Assembly (NCBI RefSeq): GCF_964340395.1
Contig: NC_135565.1
Coordinates: 17,749,709-17,811,708 of the forward strand
Origin: Glandiceps talaboti
Taxonomy: Eukaryota > Hemichordata > Enteropneusta > Spengelidae
Reading direction: 5' to 3'
DNA length: 62,000 nt
Within the stretch, counting starts at the first letter, position 1; each line of letters starts with the position of its first letter. Position numbers and translations under genes: made by a program. The notes under the pieces are model-generated. The model was not told where the DNA came from. It saw only the letters and a program-made list of their open reading frames with translations, and ran no database searches. This document shows, piece after piece, positions 38,700-50,899 of this stretch.

Positions 38700-39045
38700 C
38701 TCACGATCTGTGTTTTTGCTTTGCGGTCTCACAAACCTACAATATAGCCTACTTACATCACGATCTGTGTTTTTGCTTCAATGCAGTCTCCCAAACCTAC
38801 AATGTAGCCTACATTGTATTTACATCGCGATGTGTTTTTTGCTTTGCAGTCTCGCAAACCATGTCTATTTACGTCACGATCTGTGTTTTTTGCTTTGTGG
38901 TCTCACAAACCTACACTAGCACTGTAGCCTACAATGTATTTACGTCTCGATCTGTGTTTTTGCTTTGCGGTCTCACAAACCTACATTGTGTACCCTACAT
39001 GTATATTGTATTTACATCTCAATCTCAGTCTTTTTCACTTCGCTG
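38700..39045. repeat. Minisatellite, about 50-70-nt unit, 5-6 copies
   Basis: The block ACGATCTGTGTTTTTGCTTT, GCGGTCTCACAAACCTACA recurs near 38703, 38760, 38828, 38876 and 38947, with variable spacers containing TAGCCTACAATGTATTTAC. Confidence 0.88.
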
Positions 39046-39169
39046 GCTCATAAACTGAACCTCTTTACATCAATAGCCCCCACCCCCACCCCCACCTCAA
39101 CATTTAGTATGAGCAAAAGTAGTGACTTTATAAGTACAACAACATATTTCTTAGTTTAAGGACAATTGA

Positions 39170-40060
39170 TAAATTCCAATATGGGCAAGAATAATAACAA
39201 ATATTTGATATCAGCCATATTACCAAATAGTTTTCTCAGTGTAGCCTAACAGTAGCTAAAAGTAATTACACAATTTGGATTTGAATTTTTAATTTTAAAG
39301 TCTAGCAAATAGTTATCTCAGTATGGCTAACTGATGAAAGCCATACATTTGTATACATGTACTTGTAAATGAACAAAAGTAATATCAGTTGTGTATCAAT
39401 TATAATTACAACTTTGGAAGCATAACAAATAGTTTTCTAAGTATGGCCAATTGATGAACCCCTATATACATGTACATCTAGTTGTATCCTGGGGGAGGGG
39501 GGTCTACTCCCCTTAAAAATGGGGTCTGCTTTTTTTTGAGCTGAAGAGTCTATTTTGCATTATTTTTTATTTTGCTTGGTCTAAAATGAGATTCATTGTC
39601 CTTTTCCAAATCATGATCACTGCCATTAATTGCCCCAAAACATTGCCTCCTGATGAACATATTTAGGTCTAAACTTTCATTTTTTTTAAAAACCTGTAAT
39701 GGTTCAAAATGGGGAATTGATTTTTTGGTCAAAGTGGGTCCAAAATGGGGCCTTGCCACTGGCCTGGTCACTGGTACCACCCCCAGGGAGTTGTATGAGC
39801 AACAGCAATTTATGGTGTCAAATGGAAACTGCTTTCTCAGTATGGACAAATGAACTTCATATACAAAGTATACAAGTAATAAAAGTACATGATTTTGGAA
39901 GTAAAACAGTTAGTTTTCTAAATATGGCCAATTCGATGACCCCATACATATAATGATAATACATTTGTTATAAGAGCAAAAGCAATAAAAGTAATTGATC
40001 TCAAAAGTACTGCATAACAAATAGCTTTCTCTGTGTGGCCAAATGATAAACCACATATTA
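39170..40060. repeat. Degenerate tandem repeat, about 90-120-nt unit, interrupted by a MITE
   Basis: ACAAATAGTTTTCTCAGTAT, GGCCAA-TGATGAACC recurs near 39217, 39305, 39427, 39828, 39908 and 40017. The array is broken at 39488-39788 by a different element. Confidence 0.7.
39488..39788. mobile_element. Probable MITE inserted in the array, about 300 nt
   Basis: Left end TCCTGGGGGAGGGGGGTC; reverse complement of right end TCCCTGGGGGTGGTACC. The interior has AAATGGGGTCTGC and CAAAATGGGG. Absent from neighbouring array units. Confidence 0.55.
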
Positions 40061-40624
40061 TACCAACTATTGTGTATGAAGTATTATGTCTATGAGATCA
40101 TTTGAAACCACAAAATGACTTGATTTCCTACTTTCCATGTATTCCAATTTATAGTTCTTACCCATTACCAACCAACACGCATACTGTGTTTATGGAGTCT
40201 TTACTTTTTAAATTGACAAGATTTCCTGGTGTTTTCCTGTAGCTCTCTCTGCAATATAAATCCCTTTGAGGAGAAAACTACTCAAGCATTGAATGAAATG
40301 AGACAATACTGCTGGACGACAGCCACGCAGCAGGGGTCAGCCCACAGAAATTTTACTTTAACGAGACAAGAAAAACAGCTACTTCATCGGCAAACACACT
40401 TAAATGTCAGACGTATCAGTTTCTGAGTTTTCAAAAACACACAAAAGTAACAAAATACACAAAGATTGCTTTGTAATGGTGTCAAGATCAGGCAGTTGAC
40501 TTCCCACCCCTTCACTACCTGACACGTTTCAAAATTACCCTGACTAAATTTCATAGAATGTTTGTATAGGAAACCACTTCAAACTGAGTTTTTGGCATAT
40601 TTTTATAGAGATTTATTGTCCTAA

Positions 40625-40905
40625 GTAACTGAATCTAAAATAAATTTGAAATTTGCTAAGAAGTATGAATATCTGTCAAATTATTTTGGCGGGATCTTAA
40701 GGAACTTACTGCACAGCATAAGTCTATTTTTGATTGTTTCAAGCAGTCCTTTCCATGCAGATGGACCAATTTTCATAAACATTCACTATTTCTAGTAAAT
40801 GAATCTAAAATAAAGTTGAAATTCTCCAAATAGTTGCAAAGAAGCAAGAATTTGTGTCAATTTATCTTGGCGGGATTGCAAGTAGCTTACCACATAGCCT
40901 AACAG
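40625..40905. repeat. Duplication, about 173-nt unit, 2 copies
   Basis: TGAATCTAAAATAAA-TTGAAATT and TGTCAA-TTATTTTGGCGGGAT, then CTTACTGCACAGCAT / CTTACCACATAGCC, at 40630 and 40801. Related to the interior of the element at 34522. Confidence 0.75.
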
Positions 40906-40949
40906 CCCATTCTTGACTGCTTCAAGCTGCTGTTGCCATGCATACGGAC

Positions 40950-42950
40950 CCTAGCCCACTTGACATAGTACTACTGAGAATGTTACACTTTCATGCACAC
41001 TGTCTTAAAATACCACTGAAAACACTTTATTAGCAGTTCTACAATACAGAGTTTATGAACAGGAACAAGAATGGAAAACAACAATCTGTCCTCACTCAAT
41101 AAAAAACACATTACGTTTTGTCACTACACACTTCTCTAGTTACACTGTGCTTGTCAGCCCAACTTTAGGTTTAGCCAGGTGAAAGTTATTGAGGTGAGGT
41201 GTCAAATTGCTGCACAAAGGGGGTCGGCTTAAGTCAGACGTTTGCCAATGTTTGCGGACATCAAAGCAAAACATACAATGTTATGAGTAAGCTGTTTGCC
41301 CCAAACTACAAATTTGTTCAAATTACTTTAAATTGCAAGCAATGCTGTCAACAAGACTTTTGTCCTTGAAGGGGTCATTCCAGTAAACTTTATTCACACA
41401 TACTGACTAGTTTTATACACAGATCAGCTTTTAAATCCAAATAGAAATACATTTATTCAACAAATAGTTTGGAAACAGAAATGCAATGTGTTCTTTTGAC
41501 TTGTAAGAAGAGTACTAAGGGTTTGAACTTAACAATAACTGTCTTGAGTCCAACCACTTAGCAATAACTGTCTTGAGTCCAATAACACTGGATATTATTT
41601 TAGCAGTTTGAAGTGGTCCATGTAGGCCCTTATTGTTTTTAAATTGAGGCAGAATTAAGAAGACAACATATAAACATATTTATCTATAAATCTCTGTGTT
41701 TTTAGTTCTGGAATACCCAGTGCTTTCAAAATGCATCAGAGCCCATACAGATTTTCCTTTCATTTTCTGTCAATCTGTACACTGACACAAATTTGTGGAA
41801 ATACCGTGTAATTCTGATTATAGTTAATAATTGGTACATTTCTATTGGTTTACAGGAACAAAGAAGTTACTAACATCAACACTTTTATGTTTTTTCCTAA
41901 TAAAATTACAGAATAGCACTTCTGTAAGTGCCCAATATATTTACCATAGTCTAGAGACTATCTGTGGCTTCAATCCTCTTCTCACGTCTAGCTCAATGAG
42001 GTGGTAAGATGAAATTTGAAATCGAAATGAAGCCACCTACAACCACCAAATCATACCCAATGATAAGTTAGTGTTTATTGTGGGCAGTTATACATAGTGT
42101 CCAAATATGGTACAGTAATGTCCAAATATGGTACATTTGTCAGGATACTACTTATAAGTTATACATTGTTTACCTCATTCTAACAGTTTGGGGTTTACAC
42201 ATTAACATAAACACCTTTTGGCCTATGATTTCTCATTCCTCTAGACGGGGTAAAGAGAGCTCCTGAGATTCAAAGCCATGGATAGTATCTAGACTATATC
42301 TAATGGGGTTCAATTGCAAAATTTATGGACAAGATATATGGAAGATTTACCAGATTTCTCCCATTTTTCATCGTCTCTACATTTTGTAGTCTGTTAGCTA
42401 TACTTAATGTATCATGCCAGTATCTTAATCACCTATAAGTCAAACAATAGTATTAGTAGAACTGTATCAACTTTTTGGTAAGTCTCTCCACACTAACCAT
42501 GACATGTACCCTAACCTACAGTGCTGTCACCCTCCATCACCCACCCATCCCACCCCTCAAAGATAATAGTAGAACTTGGATACTGAAACAAGACTTTGTT
42601 GTCTTCACTCTACATTGACTGTTTTCCATCACTATAGTTTATATAACTAAATATCTATTTGTTCCCCAGCATTAACTACTCACACAGACTAACAACATTA
42701 CATTAGTGTAGCTAAGTTCAGCCATGCATTCACCGACCACTGACAACTCTGGTATGGTTCACAGCTCCGACACTGCTACAATTCATTAAAGAGTGGTTGA
42801 CAAAAACACCAAGTCACATTCTGACAAACCAATCATTTATCTTCCAATTTCTGACTGTCAGCTGTATATAACAACAACAGTGTACTGCAGACATAACACA
42901 CAGTTCATTTAATTCATTTCCCTCTCCTTCCCCTGCTTTACATGCACATG
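40950..42950. other. Intron stretch without recognisable features
   Basis: AT-rich. Two short duplications only (ACTTAGCAATAACTGTCTTG near 41525-41575; GTCCAAATATGGTAC near 42098-42135). No coding signal. Confidence 0.5.
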
Positions 42951-43039
42951 TACCTCTTTGTGGGTATGTCTCAGACTGCCTATCTCAGCCTTTTTGTTTG
43001 TTTTTATATGCCCGTCTCCCTTTCTCTTCCTCTCTAGTA

Positions 43040-43370
43040 CCTCTACCTCTCTGTCTGTCTGTCTGTCTGTCTCTGTCTGCCTCTGTTTGTCTGAGTCTTT
43101 AACTCTATCAATTTATCTACCTGTCTGCTGTCCTCTTCCTGCTTCCCCTGTCTGTCTGTCTGTACTGTCTGTCTGTCTGTACTGTCTGTCTGTCTGTACT
43201 ATCTGTCTGTCTGACTGTCTGTCTGTCTGTCTGTACTGCCTGTCTGTCTGTCTGCCTTTCTCTGTCTGTCTGTCTGTCTGCCTGTCTCTGTCTGTCTGTC
43301 TGTACTGTCTCTCTGTCTCTGGATCTCTCGCCCTGTTGCCCTTTCTACCTGTCTGTGTGATTCTTTCTTG
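43040..43370. repeat. (CTGT)n microsatellite
   Basis: CTGT repeats with TACTGTCTGT variants, flanked by CT-rich sequence. It is the reverse-complement motif of the GACA array at 1267. Open frames are artefacts. Confidence 0.93.
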
Positions 43371-43779
43371 CTCGCTCTCTCCATCCTAACCACATTCTAA
43401 ATCTATATTCCTTTATCTTCTAAAACAAGAACTGAGACATGAAGGTAGTCTCAATAAAGAGTGATATCTAATCTTTCCTAACATCCGCCATGACAGATTT
43501 AGTAAGAACACTGTGGTTTAAATACAACCTATAACATCTCAACATAGCTTTTAATTTCACCTCACCACAGGTACCACCATGCATCCAACATAAAAACTGT
43601 TACTGGAACTGACAAGTCCTACAATTACTTGACCCATCAACTTACTCCCGATTCATCTTACCGAAAATATCCGACATAATCTCAGTATAAATCAGGCCTC
43701 TCCACAGGTATCACAAGGATCCAGTACCGGAGAGACGGGAATCTGACAGGAATCTGACAGGTCTCTGACAGGTCTCAAT

Positions 43780-45135
43780 CTCACTTGAGCCTTCAACTCT
43801 TTGCATTAAAACACACTGCTATTTTAAGATGTCGGTACATTTCAAGTTTTATTTTCGACAGCCCTAGACTAAGTATTTACAATTACAGCACAATGTAAAA
43901 CCTGGAAGGACCTGTTCCCACTTGACCCTTCAGCTTACATATTAATCGATCTGCTATTTGAAGATGTCAGTTTATATGTATTTCAAGTTTTACTCTCTAT
44001 TGGTAGCCAATGTAGCTACTCATAATGCCAAAACTAGAGGGTCTTATGCCCAGTTGACCCTTCAACTCTTTACATATTAATCAAATTGATATTTGAAGAA
44101 ATGTCAGTATATTTTAACTTTTTCTACAACTAACTCTAACCAATGTAGTAACAGAATAATGACTAAACTGAAGGGTCTATAGCCCACTTGACCCCCCAAC
44201 TCTTTGCAAATCAATAAACATTACTACTTCACAATATCTTCACATTTTAAGCTTTCTTTCTCTACAGGTGTATTCTGTACCCACAGTTACAGAATAATAC
44301 CTAAGCTGAAGGGTCCTACTCCCATTTGACTCTTTAACTCTTTGTAAACTGATCCTATTATAACTATTCCATATTCCACAATACATGTATCTTCACATTT
44401 TAAACTAAAAGTGAGCGTAATCGGAACCACACACTTTTTTTAGGCATTCTAAGCTTTGGAGCCAATAGAAATATAAATCTTTGATGTTGGACGAGACATT
44501 GTAGGAACACAATACACGCATGTTAATCATTCAATATATATGTAATCAAAATTTTCACCTGACACACAAATATACTGCTGCTGCAGAGTCATACAAACAT
44601 GCAAAGGTCATGAAAGACAACTACAGCTTACTACTAATACTAGTGATATCATAACTAAGATACATATAGGTATTATCACTCTTAACTTTTCAACTCTATC
44701 TGTACTTCTAATCTCAACAGCCATTTTACAACATTAGCACATTCCTGGTACGACTAGCTAAACAGGTAGTCTGTATCCATGAAAGCCAAATAATGCCACA
44801 GCAGATAAGTATTACCTCACTTGACCCTTCAACTCACTGCAAATAAATCTTGTAGATGTGTGTACATTGTGCGTCCAATCACATTTCAAATCATGCCTTT
44901 CTACAGGCATATCCTGTATCCATGCAAAACAAATAATCCCAAAGCTAACAGGTCTTAATCTTACTTGACCCTTCAACTCACTGCAAATAAATCTTGTAGA
45001 TGTGTGTACACTGTGCGTCCAATCACATTTCAAATCATGCCTTTCTACAGGTATATCCTGTATCCATGCAAAACAAATAATCCCAAAGCTAACAGGTCTT
45101 AATCGTACTTGACCCTTCAACTCACTGCAAATAAA
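43780..45135. repeat. Tandem array, about 132-144-nt unit, 8 or more copies
   Basis: The landmark CTTGACCCTTCAACTC recurs near 43787, 43921, 44053, 44188, 44328, 44820, 44964 and 45108. The last three are spaced exactly 144 nt and nearly identical; older copies are diverged. The gap 44400-44690 holds other sequence, including a family B MITE end. Confidence 0.85.
44408..44446 (-). mobile_element. Fragment of MITE family B terminus
   Basis: GTGAGCGTAATCGGAACCAC, ACACTTTTTTTAGGC is the reverse complement of the family start (GCCT...AAAAAAAGTTGTGGTTCC-ATTACGCTCA). Confidence 0.65.
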
Positions 45136-45139
45136 ATGA

Positions 45140-46540
45140 ATAATCTTGACCAGCCAAGAAGTCTTCTTCCTCCGAGAGTCCTACTTCTGATCATGATGCT
45201 TCAACTCACATTAACAAAAGTTCCATTGTTCACATAAATTACAGTTTGATAGTAACCAGGAAGTGTGAACATTGGATATTAATATAGATATATTCATGAC
45301 TAACCAGAACCCTTTAGAGGTTGGGGAGAACCCTGATGTACATAAATCATTCTTAATTATTTACAATAATGTTAACTTCAATCAACTATACTTTCTATAG
45401 TGTGTTTGTTTTCAGCAAACATCAATTTCTTTCCTCTCAATACTTTCCGGCTAACAACAGTTTGCATTTTTCCAGACCTTTTTCCCTAATTTTCATTTTT
45501 TTTAGTCTGGAATTATACTTTCAACCATTAATAATGACTAACTATAAAAATTTACGTCTTCAACTTGTAATATTTACAGTTAAAATCATAAAAAGTCAAA
45601 AATCTACAAACAATAACAAACCTTTATTCATGTAATCGATATTTTATACATATACTTTCCCACCAAAAATAATTCTTTTTGCCATTACCTCTTCACTAAT
45701 GTCCACTTTATTTTTATTCTGCAATTATAGTTTCAACTATTAACAATAACAAATTGTTAAAATTTATGATAAAAACATTTTAACAAATCCATGTAACAGT
45801 AATAAACCTACATTCATACATGCATAGGTCACCATAATATTATTTGTCATGTCTGCAAAATGTTTACCAGCTGTAGGCAAAAAATGCCTCTATTTCAACA
45901 AAATGTAATTTATTCAAGCAAAAATTCTAGTTTATCTATAACTTTTTGCATAATCTCACTTTTATTTTAGGCTAATTTCATAAATGTACACTCTTTTAAC
46001 AAAAATACACCAAAATTTCTGTTTAAAAACTGGATTTTTATTCATGGCAGTCAAAATATGTAACGAGTAATCACACTTTTATAGTGCCTATACTCTGATG
46101 TAGAGTGAAGAGGCTACCAGCTGTAGCTGTATATACAGTACAGGGTTTGACTTTATTTTTAGCTGTTGTATACATTATGTGAATTAGTTTCTGGATAACA
46201 AGTTTGACCTTGCAAATTAATTACTGGAACTTAGAAGCTATAACAGGAAAGCATTGAAGTCCTTCATACCACCCTCTATGCTTCCATCCACATAGAGTAG
46301 ATCTATAAAAAAACACATCTCTGCAAAACCCATTAAATGTATCTAATGCCAATGACTTACCAACCAAAATACAAAAAATTGATGACAGCGTTTTTATGGA
46401 TTTTCATCACGATACATAAATTCATATGACAGATGTTCACACGTTAAGTATTAGATTGTCTACTTATGAAAAATGTACACTATTATAACTCAGAACACTT
46501 ACATTTGTACTAGCACATACAACCTGTATATGTGTATAAC
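45140..46540. other. Intron stretch without recognisable features
   Basis: AT-rich, with loosely repeated blocks (TTATTTTTATTCTGCAATTATAG; TCAACTATTAACAATAAC near 45480-45760) suggesting another decayed tandem repeat. No coding signal. Confidence 0.4.
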
Positions 46541-46541
46541 A

Positions 46542-46626
46542 CTACATACATACATACATACATACATACATACATACATACATACATACATACATACATA
46601 CATACATACATACATACATACATACA

Positions 46627-46658
<32 letters not shown>

Positions 46659-46745
46659 CATACATACATACATACATACATACATACATACATACATACA
46701 TACATACATACATACATACATACATACATACATACATACATACAT

Positions 46746-46776
<31 letters not shown>

Positions 46777-46831
46777 TATACATACATACATACATACATA
46801 CATACATACATACATACATACATACATACAT

Positions 46832-46862
<31 letters not shown>

Positions 46863-46888
46863 TATACATACATACATACATACATACA
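46542..46888. repeat. (CATA)n microsatellite
   Basis: About 345 nt of CATA with two CACACACACACA blocks followed by TATA. Poly Tyr-Ile-His-Thr frames are artefacts. Confidence 0.97.
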
Positions 46889-47179
46889 TGTATATTTAGT
46901 ATCCTATTGCAATTAGGGTAGTAAACAGTGATTTAAAATCTGCACTTGACTTACAGAACGACTTTGACCATGAAAATACATCATGGTAAACAATTACCCT
47001 CTATGTGGTAGAGCTGCAATGTAACTACTGTATTAAACATAGGACTTGAATTTAACCTTCCATGGTTGCTAGTACTAGTCAGATCATTTAGCCGTATGAA
47101 CTGTTTCAGCTACAATTTTCTATTGATTTCCATTGGTCTAGCTACAGGTACCACTTTATACATTGTATACATAATTTAG

Positions 47180-47700
47180 TAGTCTCAATATGCAGTTTGG
47201 TAGTCTATATGCCCTGGACTACTACTAATTTCGTAGTCAAGATACAATGTTTAGTGGTCTATATGCCCTGGACTACTGCTAATTTGGTAGTCAAGATACA
47301 ATGTTTAGTAGTCTATATGTCCTGGACTACTGCTAATTTGGTAGTCTAGATACAATGTTTAGTGGTCTATATGTCCTGGACTACTGCTAATTTGGTAGTC
47401 TAGATACAATGTTTAGTGGTCTATATGTCCTGGACTACTGCTAATTTGGTAGTCTAGATACAATGTTTAGTGGTCTATATGTCCTGGACTACTACTAATT
47501 TGGTAGTCTAGATACAATGTTTAGTAGTCTATGTGTCCTGGACTACTACTAATTTGGTAGTCTAGATACAATATTTAGTAGTCTACATGTACATTTGTAT
47601 GTACCACGGACTACTGCTACTATTATATTCTTGATACAATGTTTAGTAATTTCCACTGTACATCATCTATGTACCTAAGACTACTGCCAATTTGGTAGTC
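47180..47700. repeat. 54-nt minisatellite, about 8-9 copies
   Basis: The unit CTGGACTACTGCTAATTTGG, TAGTCTAGATACAATGTTTA, GTGGTCTATATGTC has starts at 47214, 47268, 47322, 47376, 47430, 47484 and 47538, exactly 54 nt apart. Diverged copies follow. GACTAC and GTAGTC within each unit are complementary. Confidence 0.95.
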
Positions 47701-49009
47701 TGGTACATGTACATTTGTAGATACATTTGTAATCTGTACCTCTGTGACACTCCCATAGTAGGTATAAATTAAAATATTAATTTATTATGTCACAACTGTG
47801 GTTTTGACCCCTTTTTCAACTCATGTACACTTTTGACAGTTGTTTTTTTTCTTTTTTTTAATTTAAAACATTTAATATGTAGATGTGTTGACTCCATCTT
47901 TGAATGCATGTATGACCTTTGACCCCATATTTTAGACAACATGGTTTCCAAGTTGCCAATTTTTTCTGGGATTTTTCAAAAACATACATTCCATTTTTTC
48001 CATTTTTTTTTACTCCTATTTTCAGGCAGAATGTAAACATTTGAAATGTAGACGTTTGCTGTACCCTGAACAACTGCTAATTTCACTGAAGACCTATTAA
48101 CCTTCCTTTTTTTGTTGCCTCAAATTGAGTCAAAAGAAAAAATATGTGACAATGTGATAATAAGGTCACCATACATGTACACTCCCCTCTCTCTCTTCTT
48201 TTAATACAGCAATGAAAACTAAACATATGCTTTTTTTGTTGTTTGAGTCGTAAAATATGTTCAGACTTTGCAACAATGAGATAATACAGCTATACACACA
48301 CTACTACATATATGGGTAACATTTCTGAGTACAGGCATGTCGGCCAGTTCAAGCTTCATATTGCTACCTTTCTCTGTTACTGTAAGTGTAAGAATGGGGA
48401 AATACGAGAGACACTATATTTTTCTGTTTCTCATTATCCAACCGACCAAATTTTTCATCGAAATAAAAACAATATTGTTATTTTCGCCCACCCTTAATAT
48501 TTTGCAGAACAGCACCATCTATGGCAAGAATAAGGAAGACTGGTGATGTTATCGACAGTCATGGCAGTGACTACAACACTTGTTCACAAACAGAGCATTT
48601 TTTTCATGACAGAAGTTATTCAAGTGGGAGGCCGGGGGTGGGGGGGGGGGAAGAGGAGCTGAGAACATACCAATTGTTTAGAAGCTGAGAAAGGGCTTGA
48701 TACATATGGGGACAGGAGAACTGGTTTCGATTTCATGCTAAACCGATTTCACTATTCCACGTGGGGACAGGCTAGATATTTACCATTTGTCTGTGATATT
48801 AAAATCTTGCCTTTTGGCATTCTAAAATGGCATAGTTACTAAAGTTACCATACTAAATATAAAATGCTATTAAAATTCATCTAAGTACTTATAACAACTA
48901 TTAGGACATTGCACAGTACACTTCTGATGTACATGTAACAGTAAATTGTAGAGGCAAATGTCAGCCAGTCTAATGTTACCACTGTATAAAGTTACATCAT
49001 CTATTAGTA

Positions 49010-49328
49010 TTAAAGGGGAATACCACGCCAGAAAATAAGTCTGTTTACAAACTTTGGTTCTGGAGAGTCATTTCATGATTTCAAATCTCATAATTTTTGC
49101 TCAGTTGCCAAGAAACACCAAATTAAAACACTTTTTTCATCACTGTTGTTCTTTCAGTGGAATTGCACTGCATTATGGGTCTTAGCAGACATGAATATTC
49201 ATTAGATACATTAAAAATTCATGAATCCTAAGAGCTTACTTCCTTCACATACATTTTTTGTAAATAGTCAGCACCCTAAGTTAATGAAATGTGTGTACCT
49301 GTATTTTCTGGAGTGGCTTTCCTCTAAT
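49010..49328. mobile_element. MITE, about 319 nt, with ends like the 24.5 kb element
   Basis: Left end TTAAAGGGGAATACCACGCC, AGAAAATA; reverse complement of right end TTAGAGGAAAGCCACTCCAG, AAAATA. Shares the TTAAAGGGGAA start with the element at 24504. No open frame. Confidence 0.65.
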
Positions 49329-50899
49329 TCAGCAAGGTAATAGTATTATAACGAGGAAAAATTAACACCAAATTGCGAAAAGTTCCAGTGACCGAAATTT
49401 TAACAGAATGACATGATCCTAAGTAGTGTGTATGGGAAAGTTACAGTACAGTTTGAAGTATACAAGATATTATAATATTTCTAATTAATTAATAGAGAAC
49501 TTGAGGCACTGGTTTTTTTTCAAAATCTTTAATACAATAATACTTACAAAACTGTTCTATATCATACAAAAACATGTTTTTTATTTTGATTTATTCCTTG
49601 AAAAGAACATAAAATATCAACTTAGTATCACCAAATTTATACAATGTGTGCATTTATACAGCGATGTCAGTGGCACTTTTTGGGTACACCAAAAAAGTAT
49701 CCAATTTCCAGTTTGCAAACTGTTACACCACAGATTTCATGTAGTTAGTACATGTAAGTTTATTCTGCTAGTATATTGTCCTATGAGATATAAGTGTTGC
49801 AGAACCACATGTTCACATTCAGCTCATGTCCCCTTAAAACATTTCACAAAAAGCAATTGCTCTCCAGACATACAAATCAAACAGCTTTCAATACAGAGAA
49901 AGTAATATACTACATTATTCATAAATAATACACAGTAACACAGTGAGCCAGTTTCTAACATACAACGTATCTTAATATACTATCTTGCCACTGCATATAG
50001 GAACATTGAAATACTTGCCCTAGGTAAGTGAAATATACATTGTACAATGTAAACATAGATGAGAAAAGTAAAATTTCAACATCACTGAAATTCTTGCAGG
50101 ATACATCAGTGTCCTCCAATTCTTGCAATAACAATAGATAAAGAACCTAAGCGGGTATAATTGTGTTTTTCTCTAAAATGTATTTTCTTCATTCATCCAA
50201 GGAAAATATTCATATGTTTTGCAACAACTTGTGTGTGACTCGTAGTAAAAAGATCCCTTAGGTCACTCAAGACTCTTATGTACATGCAAGTTGTGTTTTG
50301 AACAGATCTCTGAAACTAATATGTCAATTAATTTTTTTGAAATTCAGTGCAAGATATCTTTTACGTCCTTTATGTAATTTCTTTAAATATTATACTTTAT
50401 GTTTGCAAGGATGAACTGAATACCAGTATAAACCACTTGCGTCTCTACGGCAATGTTCAAAACAATTGCTCGCCAGAGGTTGCGTCAGCAGAAATATACT
50501 AAATGCGAAATATGTGTTCTGGTTTGTGAGAATGGAGCTGTCACTGATGCCATACATACATGTAGTTACTAAAAATAAAGAGTTCTATTAAAGAATTCTC
50601 CTAATTAACTGTATTCACGAACTGAATTCCACACACCTGAAACCCACGTTCTCTGATTGCGTCAGGGCAAGACAGGAAATAAAGTAACCCTGTGGTAACG
50701 CATGGATTCTAGGCTACAATTTCACTGACTTCCTGGATATCGAAATGAGTTTTACCAATCTGAATACACCTTCAGTTCATTTCTATGTGTATCAGCCACA
50801 CTTCGATGAATATTAGAAATTTATTGAAACAAGCGATCTAAATTGTGTCTATTTTGAATAAAAGGTTTTAATGACATGAGCTACCAAACTTCCGTACAT

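Noticed and set aside
46473-46921. Long open frames of Tyr-Ile-His-Thr and Met-Tyr-Val-Cys repeats on both strands
   Set aside because: Produced by the CATA microsatellite, which has no stop codons in several frames. No flanking coding signal.
49501-49905. 134-codon plus-strand frame
   Set aside because: No recognisable domain, AT-biased composition (Phe, Ile, Lys-rich) typical of chance frames, and no splice or promoter context.
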